Shown here: one piece after another, positions 1 through 10,222 of the stretch
Layout: every line of letters begins with the position of its first letter
How positions within the stretch are numbered: position 1 is the first letter of the stretch
Origin: Artocarpus heterophyllus
Lineage: Eukaryota > Streptophyta > Magnoliopsida > Rosales > Moraceae
NCBI GenBank assembly: GCA_025403435.1
Contig: CM046345.1
Location: 186,001 to 250,000, forward strand
Direction of reading: 5' to 3'
Length of the DNA: 64,000 nucleotides
Position numbers and translations under genes: made by a program
The notes under the pieces: model-generated
The model's input: only the letters and a program-made list of their open reading frames with translations
What the model was told of the DNA's origin: nothing
Database searches by the model: none

Positions 1-409
1 CGATCGTTATGTCCTCCATATAGTATTGTGATGAAATATAGGGAGGCCCACACAAGTGTGGTGCAAGCTGCCAGCTGTAAGGAGCCTAATAGATTACCCT
101 TTTGTGAAAAAAAAAAAAAAATGTTTAGGGCACTAGAGTGCTAAGCACCATGACTAATAGAATGATATAATTGAAATCTTTTAAAAATTTTACCAGGCAA
201 TATTAGAATGAGCCATTCGGACCAGAGATGCGGCCACCCCTCTCGACCCAATGTAGTTCTGCCGGTGTATGGGGTCCATTATGATTCGCAACACAGCAGT
301 GCCCCCAACATTATTCTGTGTGAAATATCACATTTTGCTAATATTATTTACATCCGTATGATCTATAGTACTTGTACTCTAACCATATATTTCCATAAAT
401 TGTTGTAGA

Positions 410-1261
410 CTATCTGTGTCTAGACGAAGAGGTCCGGTGTCTGACGGAGTATATGAGGAGAGCATCTCGGTCTCAGAGAGTGAGATTGAGTCGTGTACAT
501 TTCCAAGTCCAGAAAGTACTACTAATACTAATACTACTATTACCAGTCCCAGTCCTGATAACATGTTCCTTCCTTTCTTCGAGACTTTGGAGTCGCATTT
601 GACTAAACTTTCTGAACCCACTCTCTCAACTGCCATTCAATCTCATCCACCTTTTCATTGCGCCAAAACATCACTATTCTTGACTCATAAACTAGTAAGT
701 ACTTAGTTTTCTCAACATATGATATAACATGGGATTCGAGTTGAGTCTCGGGTCTCTCACATCGGTGGGTCCCGTCTAGTATACTATGTAATAGACTTGA
801 GACACCAGGTGGGGCTCACTCATGTGAGAGGCCTAAAGCTCAACCCCATCAAGTCAAGTTGAATAAGAGTGCTCTATAATATGTAGACTATAATATGTAG
901 ACGCATAATATTTAAGGGAATTTTATTGAAATTGTAAATATTCATGAGAATTTTATTGCAACTCTTAGGAATCTATGCAAGAGAAGATGAAGAAGAAGAT
1001 CAAATCAAACGAGAACCAAACAATGGACATGTACCATGTAGCCGGCAAAGAAGCTTCTTTGGCCGCAAAAGAAGATCAGGTCCTAAATTTTCTCCTTCTC
1101 TCTTAACGTCAAAATATTAATGATTTATCAATTATATAAGTATAATGAAATCTATCTTGCTTTTATTATGTCTAGTCCAATTTTGGCATCCATGACATTA
1201 TATATGTTAAGACTTACAGGGCAACATATGTACTCTGAAACAGAAGAGGAGAATTAATTGA
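410..1261 (+). pseudogene. Diverged relic of a USP-kinase family gene (coiled-coil exon)
   Basis: A candidate exon at 969-1079 is flanked by AG and GT, has phase 0 at both ends and 37 codons. It contains QTMDMYHVAGKEA, which closely matches QTMDMYNSACKEA in exon 7 (34 codons, also phase 0) of the intact kinase gene 6 kb downstream on the same strand. The next candidate exon starts at 1220 and stops after 13 codons (TGA at 1259-1261). An open stretch at 410-706, rich in Ser and Asp/Glu, may correspond to the variable linker exon, but I cannot align it securely. No USP or kinase domain is visible. I infer a fragmentary tandem duplicate; a small unrelated gene that borrowed this exon is possible. 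Confidence 0.45.
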
Positions 1262-1883
1262 GAGCTATTAGAGGGACAACTACAAAGAGAGGATCGAAAA
1301 GCAAATACATTTGTACAATGGTATTCTGAGCAAATTAGAAGTGCAAAAAGAGATGATATAGTTCATAAAAAGATGAAATTAGCTCCTAGAGAGGCTGATC
1401 AGCAGGACAAAAAAGGAGGGGTTCTCTAAAATTCAGAGATCACTACTTGCCGCTTCTATTAGCACCAAAGCTAATTACTCGGTTTGTTAGAAGTACTAAT
1501 TTTCTTTTATTTTATTTAGTTTAGACTATTATTATTCTAATTTCGTTCATTATGGAACGATTATTCGATTCTTTTATTTTTTTCCTTTTCCACATTTTTT
1601 TTTCTCACTTTTCTATGTTTTCTGTGATATTGGTCCAAGTAAAGGAGACATTAAAATTCAATGGCTAAATTTGTAAAGAATTCTATTGAAGTCTTGCCTC
1701 TAATTCACTGTATTGCCTCTTTCTTCTTCTTCCTTTTTTCTTTCTTTCTTTCTCTCTTCACGGTCTATTAATTGGTGTGTAATCTTCCACTGTCTTTAGA
1801 TTAATTGAAAACACTTGTATAGGAATATTTATACGTCTAAACAGACATTTTCTAAAAAAGCATTAACGGGAATTAAAAGAGAG

Positions 1884-1979
1884 AAGTCTTGTCCTATTAG
1901 ACACACTTAACAGATAATAAGATGTCATGTCAACATGATATCTTTTTATATGTTAAGTGTGTTTAATAGGACAAGACTT
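1884..1979. repeat. Near-perfect 96-bp hairpin (MITE-like inverted repeat)
   Basis: The arms at 1884-1912 and 1951-1979 are 29 nt each and pair with one mismatch. Within the 38-nt loop, 1920-1930 and 1933-1943 form a second inverted repeat with one mismatch. No clear target duplication was found. It is likely a MITE remnant; a hairpin RNA source is an alternative. Confidence 0.65.
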
Positions 1980-3010
1980 AAAAGCGTTATTCAACCGCAT
2001 TAAATTCCTTGGAAAAGATGGAGTATCAGCTAGATTGTATACTCCTAAATCGCTTTAAATATGCTACTGCTATAATATTTAATTAAAAAAAATGCAAAAA
2101 AGTACCACCAATTGACCCAAAAAAAAAAAAAACAAAAAGATAACATAAAATTAAAAAGAAATAAACATAAATTGTTGCCGATATTAAAAAAAGAAGAAGC
2201 ACTTTTCTACTTAAAAATTGGCCGAAACTATGTCGTTAAAATCCTCAAATTGCAAAACGAATTAAAAGGTCCATAAGAGAAAAAGAAAGTTATAGCATGA
2301 TCTCTAGAAACACTAAACGTGCATGAAATTCCAAATGACATTGATCTTTAATGGAGGAATCACTAAAAATCAAGTGAAGTTCTTATTCATCAATGATCAA
2401 ACCAGCAATTGAGCAAAGTATAGCATTAAATCTGAGTGAGTTTTAGTGTTATAACCATTTAGTTCCATGACTAGTTCTGTATGAAATCATAGTTTTAGCT
2501 GAATCAAAGAATTCTTTTAACTCTTATTAATTTGTTTCTGCTTAATGGGTAAATTAGACATTATAAAATTAATTAGGCTGTACGTACGTACATGAAAAAA
2601 TAGTAGAAGAGAGGGTTGCTCCAAAAAAAAAAAAAGATGAAATGGGGACTTCAAATCTTAAAAAATAAAGTATTTTAAAGAAGCAAATTGTAAACAAAAA
2701 AAAAAAAAAAAAGAGTAATTTTTAAGGAGCATTTGGGGAAATTTTTTTTTTAAAAAAATTGACCTAAAAAAAGGGAAAAGGGGTAGAAGAAAGAAAGAAA
2801 AAGTAGTTTAAAAAAACAAAAGGATAAAGGAAAGGTTAACACTTAACCTCCAACAAACATGGATCAAATGAGACTGGCTCCTTTTATATTTGTATAAATA
2901 TAGATATATGGATATATAGATATATCGGTTTTGCTTGAATGGCCCTTGAGGATATGTATCAAATGGATTCAAATTATTTGTCCAATTTTGGTATTCTAAA
3001 TTGTATCTAA
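1980..3010. other. Gene-free AT-rich intergenic stretch
   Basis: Low-complexity sequence with several poly-A tracts (around 2119-2135, 2624-2636, 2695-2713) and ATAT runs near 2885-2925. No coding region, RNA gene or repeat boundary was recognised. Confidence 0.6.
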
Positions 3011-3184
3011 GGTTGATGCTCTTCTAGAACGTTATACTCTTCGTGGATTGCAAGAGCTTTTTTACATTTACGAGGTTAGTAAGATCTTGTTAATTTATGC
3101 ATATTGTGTGTCAAACTTATGTTTTGAAAAATACTCTAGTATAAATTTTTTTTTAAAATTCATCTGCGTACTATTTTTTCAATA
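3011..3184 (+). repeat. Truncated 3' end of a Ty1/copia LTR
   Basis: This matches, block by block, the last 175 bp of the long copia LTRs at 30714-32743 and 39682-44901, including GGTTGAGGCTCTTCTRGAAC-like, GGTTAGTAAGATCT and CTGCGTAYTATTTTT stretches. The rest of the LTR and all internal sequence are absent. The short ORF over this segment is an LTR artefact. It lies about 0.9 kb upstream of the kinase start codon. Confidence 0.75.
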
Positions 3185-3346
3185 TTACTCACACCAATCT
3201 ATATCTACGATGATTAAAAATCTCCAAGAGACAAGACAATTACCTAAATTGACTCTAAATTAGGTTTTTTAAGAAATGATTTTGGCAATAAAAAAACTTT
3301 GAAAACGTTGAAAAACTAAAGCTAGTTAAACTAATTTGACTAGAGC

Positions 3347-3451
3347 TTCATCAATCATATTATGACGCGTCATTTAAAAATTTAAAAATAGCATTTAATT
3401 TACTTTTATATGTCTTTCATTAAATTACGTGTCATAATATGATTGGTTGAA
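3347..3451. repeat. About 105-bp MITE
   Basis: The terminal arms (3349-3373 and 3424-3450) are inverted copies of a 25-bp sequence around ATCATATTATGACRCGT with few mismatches, enclosing an AT-rich core of about 50 bp. No transposase is present. The superfamily was not assigned. Confidence 0.6.
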
Positions 3452-4053
3452 TACCATTTGAGACACCAAAAATATGATAGATGATTTGAGTACATTACAA
3501 ACCTAATACATCTTTCTTTTTAAAGAGCCAGAAAGAATTTATACTCCTTTTTCGTCTTTGTTTCATTATCACAGCCTTTCATACGTAATAAACCATTTAC
3601 ATGTCAAAATTTTATTTATTTATTTATTTGTTATTTAATGTGCATGACTAATTAAATCATAGAAGTGGAACCCAAAAAATTAAATTAATTGGTTAATTGA
3701 ATTGAAAAAAGTTTAGCCATATTTGGGAGTTATTAGCAACTATGATATCGCTAATTTAGGACATCTAACAGAAACAGCTTAATAGAGGCAATGGTTAGAA
3801 GATTAGTTTAAGCTGTTTTGTAAATTATTCTTACTTAACAACTAACAATCTCAATTCTCCTTGTAGCGGAACAAGGAAAGGGTGAAATATTTGTCCTTTT
3901 TTTTTCCTCTCCATGGAAAGGGGAAAAGAGCCAAGGTTAAGGGGTGGCCGGGACTGCTAATTCTAAGACAAAATTCGATTTCAAAATTAGAAGTGCGTGA
4001 GTAAATATTATAAAATTAAAATAAGAAAAAAAAAATTAGGGATTTACTTAACA
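3452..4053 (+). promoter_or_regulatory. Promoter and leader region of the kinase gene
   Basis: Non-coding and AT-rich, with a TTTA microsatellite near 3614-3633. By position it holds the promoter and 5' UTR of the gene starting at 4054. I could not place a TATA box or start site with confidence. The frame upstream of 4054 has no ATG, only a GTG at 3997. Confidence 0.45.
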
Positions 4054-7000
4054 ATGCTGAGGGGCGGTGGCGGAGGCGGAGGCGGAGGCGTAGCAGGAGA
4101 GAAGAAGGAAGAGATGGTAGCGGTGGCGATAGACAAGGACAAGAGCAGCCAATATGCTCTCAAATGGGCGGTTGATCATCTCATCAACAGAAACCAAACA
4201 ATCATTTTGCTTCATGTTAAACACAGATCTTGTTCCGTTCCTAATCCACGTAAATTATTTTATTTAATCAATCATTAATATCATATCATATTCTCTCTCT
4301 ACTCTCTACTGATCCTTATCTTTCGTGCATGCATGCGTGCATGCATTCGTATTTTCTACGAACTATATTAAGCCTTTGTTTTTGCAAGCTATATATGCAG
4401 ATAGAAATTATTTGTTTCTCCTTTTAACTTTTTGCCAAAAAATAGGAGGCAGAATCCAAAAAAAAGAACAATTTATTATTATTATTATTAATATTTTACG
4501 CGGGCACACAAGAGAACTTCTATTATTATTATTATTGTAATGATTATTATTATTATTATTGGATGGGGTAGTATAATGAATATAAAGTTATAATTTTGTT
4601 TATTAGTTAGATAAGCAACTGAAACTAGGTTAAATTTTACATTCAAAAGTTAGAATTTTGAAACTGAATAAAGTATATGCAGCTTGGGGAGTAGATAAAA
4701 GAACGCATACATATATATTGCGTTTCTAATGAGTACTGTTATTATCAACCATTTGATATAAATCTTATGGTTGTAATTAAATGAATAGTTAACTAAAAAA
4801 ATTTATGATAATTAATGAGATTGAATTCTTATCGTGCCACATCATCAATTGTTATTAAAACATACTTTTATTGAAATGACAACCATTGAAAACGTAACCA
4901 TTAAAAACTCATCCATATATATCGTATAAAAAAAAATACATGAGAGGTAATTATAAATTTGTATTATTTATATTTATTAAAGTGTTTATTGGGCAATTTG
5001 TATCAGAAATGAATGAGGAGGTTGCGAGAACCTACAAACAACATCTTGAGAATCAGGCCAAGGACTTGTTCCTTCCCTTCCGTTGCTTTTGCACAAGAAA
5101 GGATGTACGTCCTTTGTTTATATTAATAATTTTATATTTATTATGCTTCTCTTCCATACATTATTATACAACTTTTTTCCTGCATATATATGCAGATAAA
5201 ATGCGAGGAAGTGATAATAGAGGACACGGATGTTTCAAAGGCAATAATCAACTATGTCTCTTCTAACTCAATTGAGACTTTGGTACTCGGTGCAGCATCA
5301 AGAAATAGCCTCGTCAAGTTAGTTAATTGTATATAATTATATAGAGTGAACAATCAAAATATAAAATTAAATGCTAATTAATTTGATTTTAAAAAGTTGG
5401 ATGTGTTGTGTTGAAAAGGAGGTTCAAGACCACAGATGTTCCGAGCAGCGTGTCTCGAGCGACGCCGGAGTTCTGCACTGTGTATGTGATCTCCAAAGGC
5501 AAGATCTCTTCCGTCCGATCAGCATCCACTCCCGCGCCCACGAGATCCAATTCCTTGCACAGTAATCATCCCCCTAGAGGTAAACAACCTTTCTTTTCTT
5601 TTAATTTAGTTTAGTTTCTTCTTTCAAAAATTTCTCTAGTTTTAATTCTTTACCAACACACACAAATGCAACAGCTGATCTAAGACATCACCATACTCCT
5701 CATCAGCAGCATGATGAAATGGAATTTAGGTAATTACTTCTTATGCAAGTCATGTTGATCCTCCACTTATAAATTAAGGCTTCCCATACAGGAAAGCCGA
5801 ACTGCTTTTTCCCTTATGGATAAGAACTGTTGTTTTAGCCATTAGATTAATTTTTTAATGGTTTGATTCGTGTCAATGACATATGACTGTTTCTAGTTGT
5901 TGTAGACCAAAAAATGTTACAAAGTTAATCCAACGACTAAAACAACAGTTCCGACCAATAGGAAAAGAAAAATGACAGTTGTTAATGTAAGAATTCTCAT
6001 CTTCAAACATGAAACACACACAGATTTGTTATATGTATATAGGTCACCCTTCACAAGAGGAAAAGGATTGGGAAACAAGTCATATGAGCTGTCCCTAGAC
6101 ACAGACATATCTTATGTGAGCCATGAAAGGCCAAGCACGGATCCTGGTTTTGGTAGTTCGGGTGTGTACGACACAATGGATTTGCAAGGGATGAGCCCAA
6201 GATTCTCCACCTGCTCTGATCTTGACTTTGTCAGGAGTAGCTTTGCTTCATCTTCTTCACCTTTCTCAGGAGGAAACAAGTCCATTGACATCACCTCTTC
6301 TCACTATGACTTCTCTAATCCCTCCAACGACACTGATAAGTCCTCCCCTCCTTACTCACAGATGGTAATTCTTTCCTCATTACCACGTATATATATATAC
6401 ATAAGTGTGGTTTCAATGGTCACGTTTATAATGGGCACCATTATTATTAACTGTAATATGAATAAGGTATTTGAAATAGTAGTTCAAATCAATGGTTTGA
6501 ACTGTAAACAGTGTAAAGTTCTCACATGCTACAGTAAAAGTTACAGTGTAAAGCTCTCTCATGCTACAGTTTTCAAACTGAAACTGATGGTTTAAACTAT
6601 TCTCCCAAACACCTTAGGAGTAGACGATAGCAAAATGGTAACGGAAGGACTACTTTTTACACTGAATGATCGAGTGATCCTTGAGCATAAAAATGAAAAA
6701 GTTCATTTCACTAATTAGGATAGCCATTCTAGCAAATTTCTCTAAAAATAACGTGTATATTATGTATATACTTACTTGTGTAGGATGATGTGGAAGCTGA
6801 GATGCAAAGGCTGCGGCTAGAGCTCAGGCAAACAATGGACATGTACAATTCAGCCTGCAAGGAGGCGATCACTGCAAAGAAGAAGGTAATGAAACTCTTT
6901 TTTGTTTTCATTTTAATCCTAAACAAACAAGTGCTTATTAATTAATTTTCAAACTGACACGAATGTTTAGGCAATGGAACTTCACCGGTGGAAATTGGAA

Positions 7001-8483
7001 GAAGAACAGAAACTAGAAGAGGCACGGCTATCGGAGGAAGTGGCATTGGCACTCGCAGAGAAGGAAAAGGCAAAGTGCAAGGCAGCCATTGAGGCGGCGG
7101 AAGAAGCTCAGAGGATAGCCGAATTGGAGGCGCAGAAAAGAGTTCAAGCCGAAATGAAAGCTCAAAAGGAAGCCGAGGAGAGGAGGATGGCATTAGGCAG
7201 TCTAAGCAATGAGATCCGTTACAGGAAGTACACGATAAATGAGATCGAAATGGCCACGGAAGATTTCTCAGAGTCCCGCAAGATTGGAGAAGGCGGTTAT
7301 GGGCCGGTGTACAGGGGAGAATTGGACCACACACCTGTTGCAATAAAAGTACTCCGTCCCGATGCGGCTCAGGGACGCTCGCAGTTTCAACAAGAAGTTG
7401 AAGTACTCAGCTGCATACGCCATCCAAACATGGTTCTGCTTCTTGGAGCCTGCCCTGAGTTTGGTTGCCTTGTCTACGAGTACATGGCTCACGGAAGCTT
7501 AGAAGACCGTCTCTTCCGACGTGGAAACTCCCCTGTTCTACCGTGGCAGTTGAGGTTTAGAATCGCAGCGGAGATTGGGACAGGACTCCTTTTCCTCCAC
7601 CAGACCAAGCCAGAACCACTTGTTCACCGCGACCTCAAACCAGCAAACATTCTGCTAGACCGCAACTATGTTAGTAAGATCAGTGATGTAGGTTTGGCAA
7701 GGCTTGTTCCTCCGTCAGTGGCAGACTCCGTTACGCAGTACCGGATGACAGCAACTGCGGGGACATTCTGCTACATAGACCCCGAGTATCAACAAACCGG
7801 CATGTTGGGGATCAAATCAGACATCTACTCGCTAGGAGTCTTGCTTCTGCAAATGATAACGGCCAAGCCTCCAATGGGGTTGACTCATCATATGGAACGG
7901 GCCATCCAGAAAGGCGGTTTCACCGAGATGATTGACCCTGCCGTTACTGACTGGCCACTTGAGGAGACGTTCAAATTGGCAAAACTGGCTCTTCAGTGTG
8001 CACAAATGAGGAGAAAGGACAGACCGGATCTTGGAAAGGTTGTCCTGCCTGAGCTTAATAGATTGAGAGACCTCGCCGAGGATTATAAAATGTCGTTGCC
8101 CCATGTTTTGGGACACAGCAACTCCAAACGAGGCTCAGCCTCGCCTCCCTCTTCTTCATCACAAGTGAGTTTAGCTTGATTTCACTCCACGTAAGATTAC
8201 CTGTTACAATATCATTATACATCGGAATCATATTAAAACTAAAAAAAATGCGAATTTAACGTAAACAACTTAATTATGATCTCACAGTTTAATACTACAA
8301 ACTGCTGACAGAGCCTTTTTCTTTTTTAATCCTGCCATAAAACCCTATGTATATGATCTAATGCTTCTCTCTCTTTCTTTTTCCCTTTCTTCTGGCTTTC
8401 AGGAGGTTCTGACTGATCAACTTCGACCATCTGGATATGAAACCTCCTCGAGGAGCACATCGTCTTCTTCGGAAAAAGCATGA
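4054..8483 (+). CDS. USP domain receptor-like cytoplasmic kinase (RLCK IX type), 9 exons
   Basis: Exons: 4054-4249, 5007-5104, 5196-5317, 5419-5579, 5675-5729, 6043-6364, 6784-6885, 6971-8164, 8403-8483. All junctions are GT-AG, the phases join without a stop, and the product is 776 aa. ATG 4054 is the first in-frame Met and is followed by a nine-Gly run. Residues ~22-165 are an N-terminal universal stress protein (USP) domain (VAVAIDKDKSSQYALKW, FLPFRCFCTRKD). Residues ~190-318 are a Ser-rich linker. Residues ~319-425 are a Lys/Glu/Ala coiled coil. Residues ~452-715 are a Ser/Thr kinase: GEGGYG loop 458-463, Lys478 in VAIK, HRDLKPAN with Asp573, DVG at 591-593 (Val for Phe, as I recall usual for this family), PE at 623. 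No U-box follows the kinase, which separates it from the U-box kinases (PUB32-35 type). There is no signal peptide or membrane segment, so a cytosolic kinase is expected. It looks intact; substrate unknown. Confidence 0.92.
4468..4560. repeat. (ATT)n microsatellites in kinase intron 1
   Basis: Three interrupted runs of ATT/TTA units lie within intron 1 (4250-5006). Confidence 0.85.
4712..4925. repeat. Possible MITE in kinase intron 1
   Basis: The edges read as imperfect inverted copies (TGCGTTTCTAATGAGTACTG on the left; the complement of the right edge gives TGAGTTTTTAATGGTTACG). The match is only moderate. Confidence 0.35.
5804..5970. repeat. About 165-bp MITE in kinase intron 5
   Basis: Arms at 5804-5850 and 5925-5970 are inverted copies over about 45 bp; the best part is AACTGTTGTTTTAG. 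It is inserted between exons 5 and 6 and does not touch splice sites. Superfamily uncertain. Confidence 0.7.
6466..6621. repeat. MITE in kinase intron 6 (Harbinger-like ends)
   Basis: The left edge reads TAAGGTATTTG and the right edge, complemented, TAAGGTGTTTGGG. Inside are inverted and tandem copies of a TGCTACAG / GTGTAAAG motif. Ends of the GGTGTTTGG type flanked by TWA are typical of PIF/Harbinger MITEs, so I infer that superfamily. Confidence 0.5.
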
Positions 8484-9104
8484 CCGTGTTTGGAATTGGG
8501 AGACACTGAACTCAGATTTTCATTGCATGTTTCTTGACATGTCTGTTTAACGAGTCTCTAATTCTGTGAAGAAAACTGGGATAAAAAAACTAATTTACCA
8601 ACTGTGACAAGAAATTTGACGTTCAGGGCTGTCATCTTGTGACCTTGGCAATTGTACTTGTTCTTCTTTTTTTTTTTTTTTTTTTGTGAGGAATGCATAT
8701 ATTATTTCTCTGTCTGTCTCTTTCAACTCAAAATCTATGAGAAATTAACGTACAACCCCAAGTTGCATAACCGCAAGCTTATTTATTTTCGTGCTAATAA
8801 TTAATTGCCCAGAAAACAACACAGAAAAAAAAAAAAAAAGGATTGAAATAGCATTATAGCAGACAAGCGACATACAAACTCCAGGAACTTTGAATTAATC
8901 AAACTCATAGTTCCTTTTAATTACATTTTTATTATTTTCTTTATGAGGATAGAATTCAAGGATAAATATAGAACAAGCATAAATTTGGGAGAAAGATTAT
9001 CTCTTTTTACTAGTTAATTTATTTTGTTCATTTTATAAGTCTCAAAGTTAACATATACATTTGTTTACAAAAAAAAAATTAAATTAAAATTAATTTAAAT
9101 TAAA
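8484..9104. other. 3' UTR of the kinase gene and spacer
   Basis: Follows the TGA at 8481-8483. A long T run lies at about 8668-8687 and A runs near 8826 and 9070. The kinase 3' end and poly(A) site must lie here, but no unique poly(A) signal stands out. No other gene seen. Confidence 0.5.
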
Positions 9105-9766
9105 TCAATCATGGTGATGATCACTATTGGGACACATAGGATTGCTCCTCATTTCATTAGTAATTCCAAAAACTTGATTCCTCCTATATTGCTGTTTCTT
9201 ATATACAGCAATTAGCTTCTTGTAAATCCAGTTCTTGCGTCTCGAGAACTCCAAAAAGGCCTCCGAACTCGAGTGGAAATCCCCTTTGCCCAAAACCTCA
9301 AATGCCAAAGGATCAGTCAGTACTTAAGGAGAGTCATCCAAGTTCATTCTCTTCAGAGCAAAGTCCAAGTTCCTCCCTAGCCTTCTATCCAAGTAGGCAT
9401 CCACAACACAACCATGAGTCACAATATCCGGAACAACCAACACATGTCTCATGTGTTCAAGGCTAAGATGAAGGTCCCACATCAAGGACATCCTTGAAAA
9501 CGCCTGGCTCGGATGTTGAACGTGGTGAGGTCAGGATGGAACCCTGATCCCACCATCCTTAGGAACTCTCTCCGGAGGCTTTTCATTTTGAAGTTGGCCG
9601 CATAGGACAGCAAAAGCACGTTCGTGAACTCTCCCAACCTATGAAGCTTCTTCTGCTATAAGTAGGCAAGACACATGGCTCTAATGCTCTCCTTCTCTAA
9701 CAAATACCCTGACCCCTTTAGTCTACTACATGCAGCCTCCATCTCGGTCAAAGAACTGTGAAGGCT

Positions 9767-10222
9767 TGTTAGGCTCAGGTATGTTTTAGACAAGAAATAA
9801 GCAAACTCAGGTAATCAAGGAAGGATATATCACACTTTATTCATAATACTGAATTGAAAGACACAAGATAAGGCTATTCGAGTGAGCCTTGCACTCCCAT
9901 TGTGAACATAAACAGATTAAGAAGAAATCGATGCCTTTACCCTCCTTTCTCTAGCTACTTATACTTCCTGACTCTCCCTCCACTCACTCATCCTTTCAAC
10001 GTGACCTCACTGCATAACTACCCACGTTTTTATTCCTCCTCCTCATCCTGAATTCTCGGGCCTCCTTCACACACTTGTTGCCCCCCCGTAACTTCCTCCA
10101 CGTCACCCATTCTTCCTCCTATCTGCTTCAAGGCCAAGGCTCTTGCCAAATCAGCCTTTTTTTGTGGGCCACGTCTGGCATATGTAAATCTGATAGGAGG
10201 TCTAGAAGAACCATTCCCATCA
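9767..10222 (-). repeat. 3' LTR of the chromovirus
   Basis: 456 bp, bounded by TGTTAG on the left and CCCATCA on the right (plus strand). Four mismatches to the partner at 14755-15210. It contains the last ~190 nt of the pol reading frame. Confidence 0.93.

Noticed and set aside
3048..3263. 71-codon ORF as a gene
   Set aside because: It is the translation of a copia LTR end; the same peptide pattern occurs in LTR3 near 44790.
3997..4053. Earlier start of the kinase at 3997
   Set aside because: That codon is GTG, and the added residues are Lys-rich low complexity from an A-rich leader; ATG 4054 is the first in-frame ATG.
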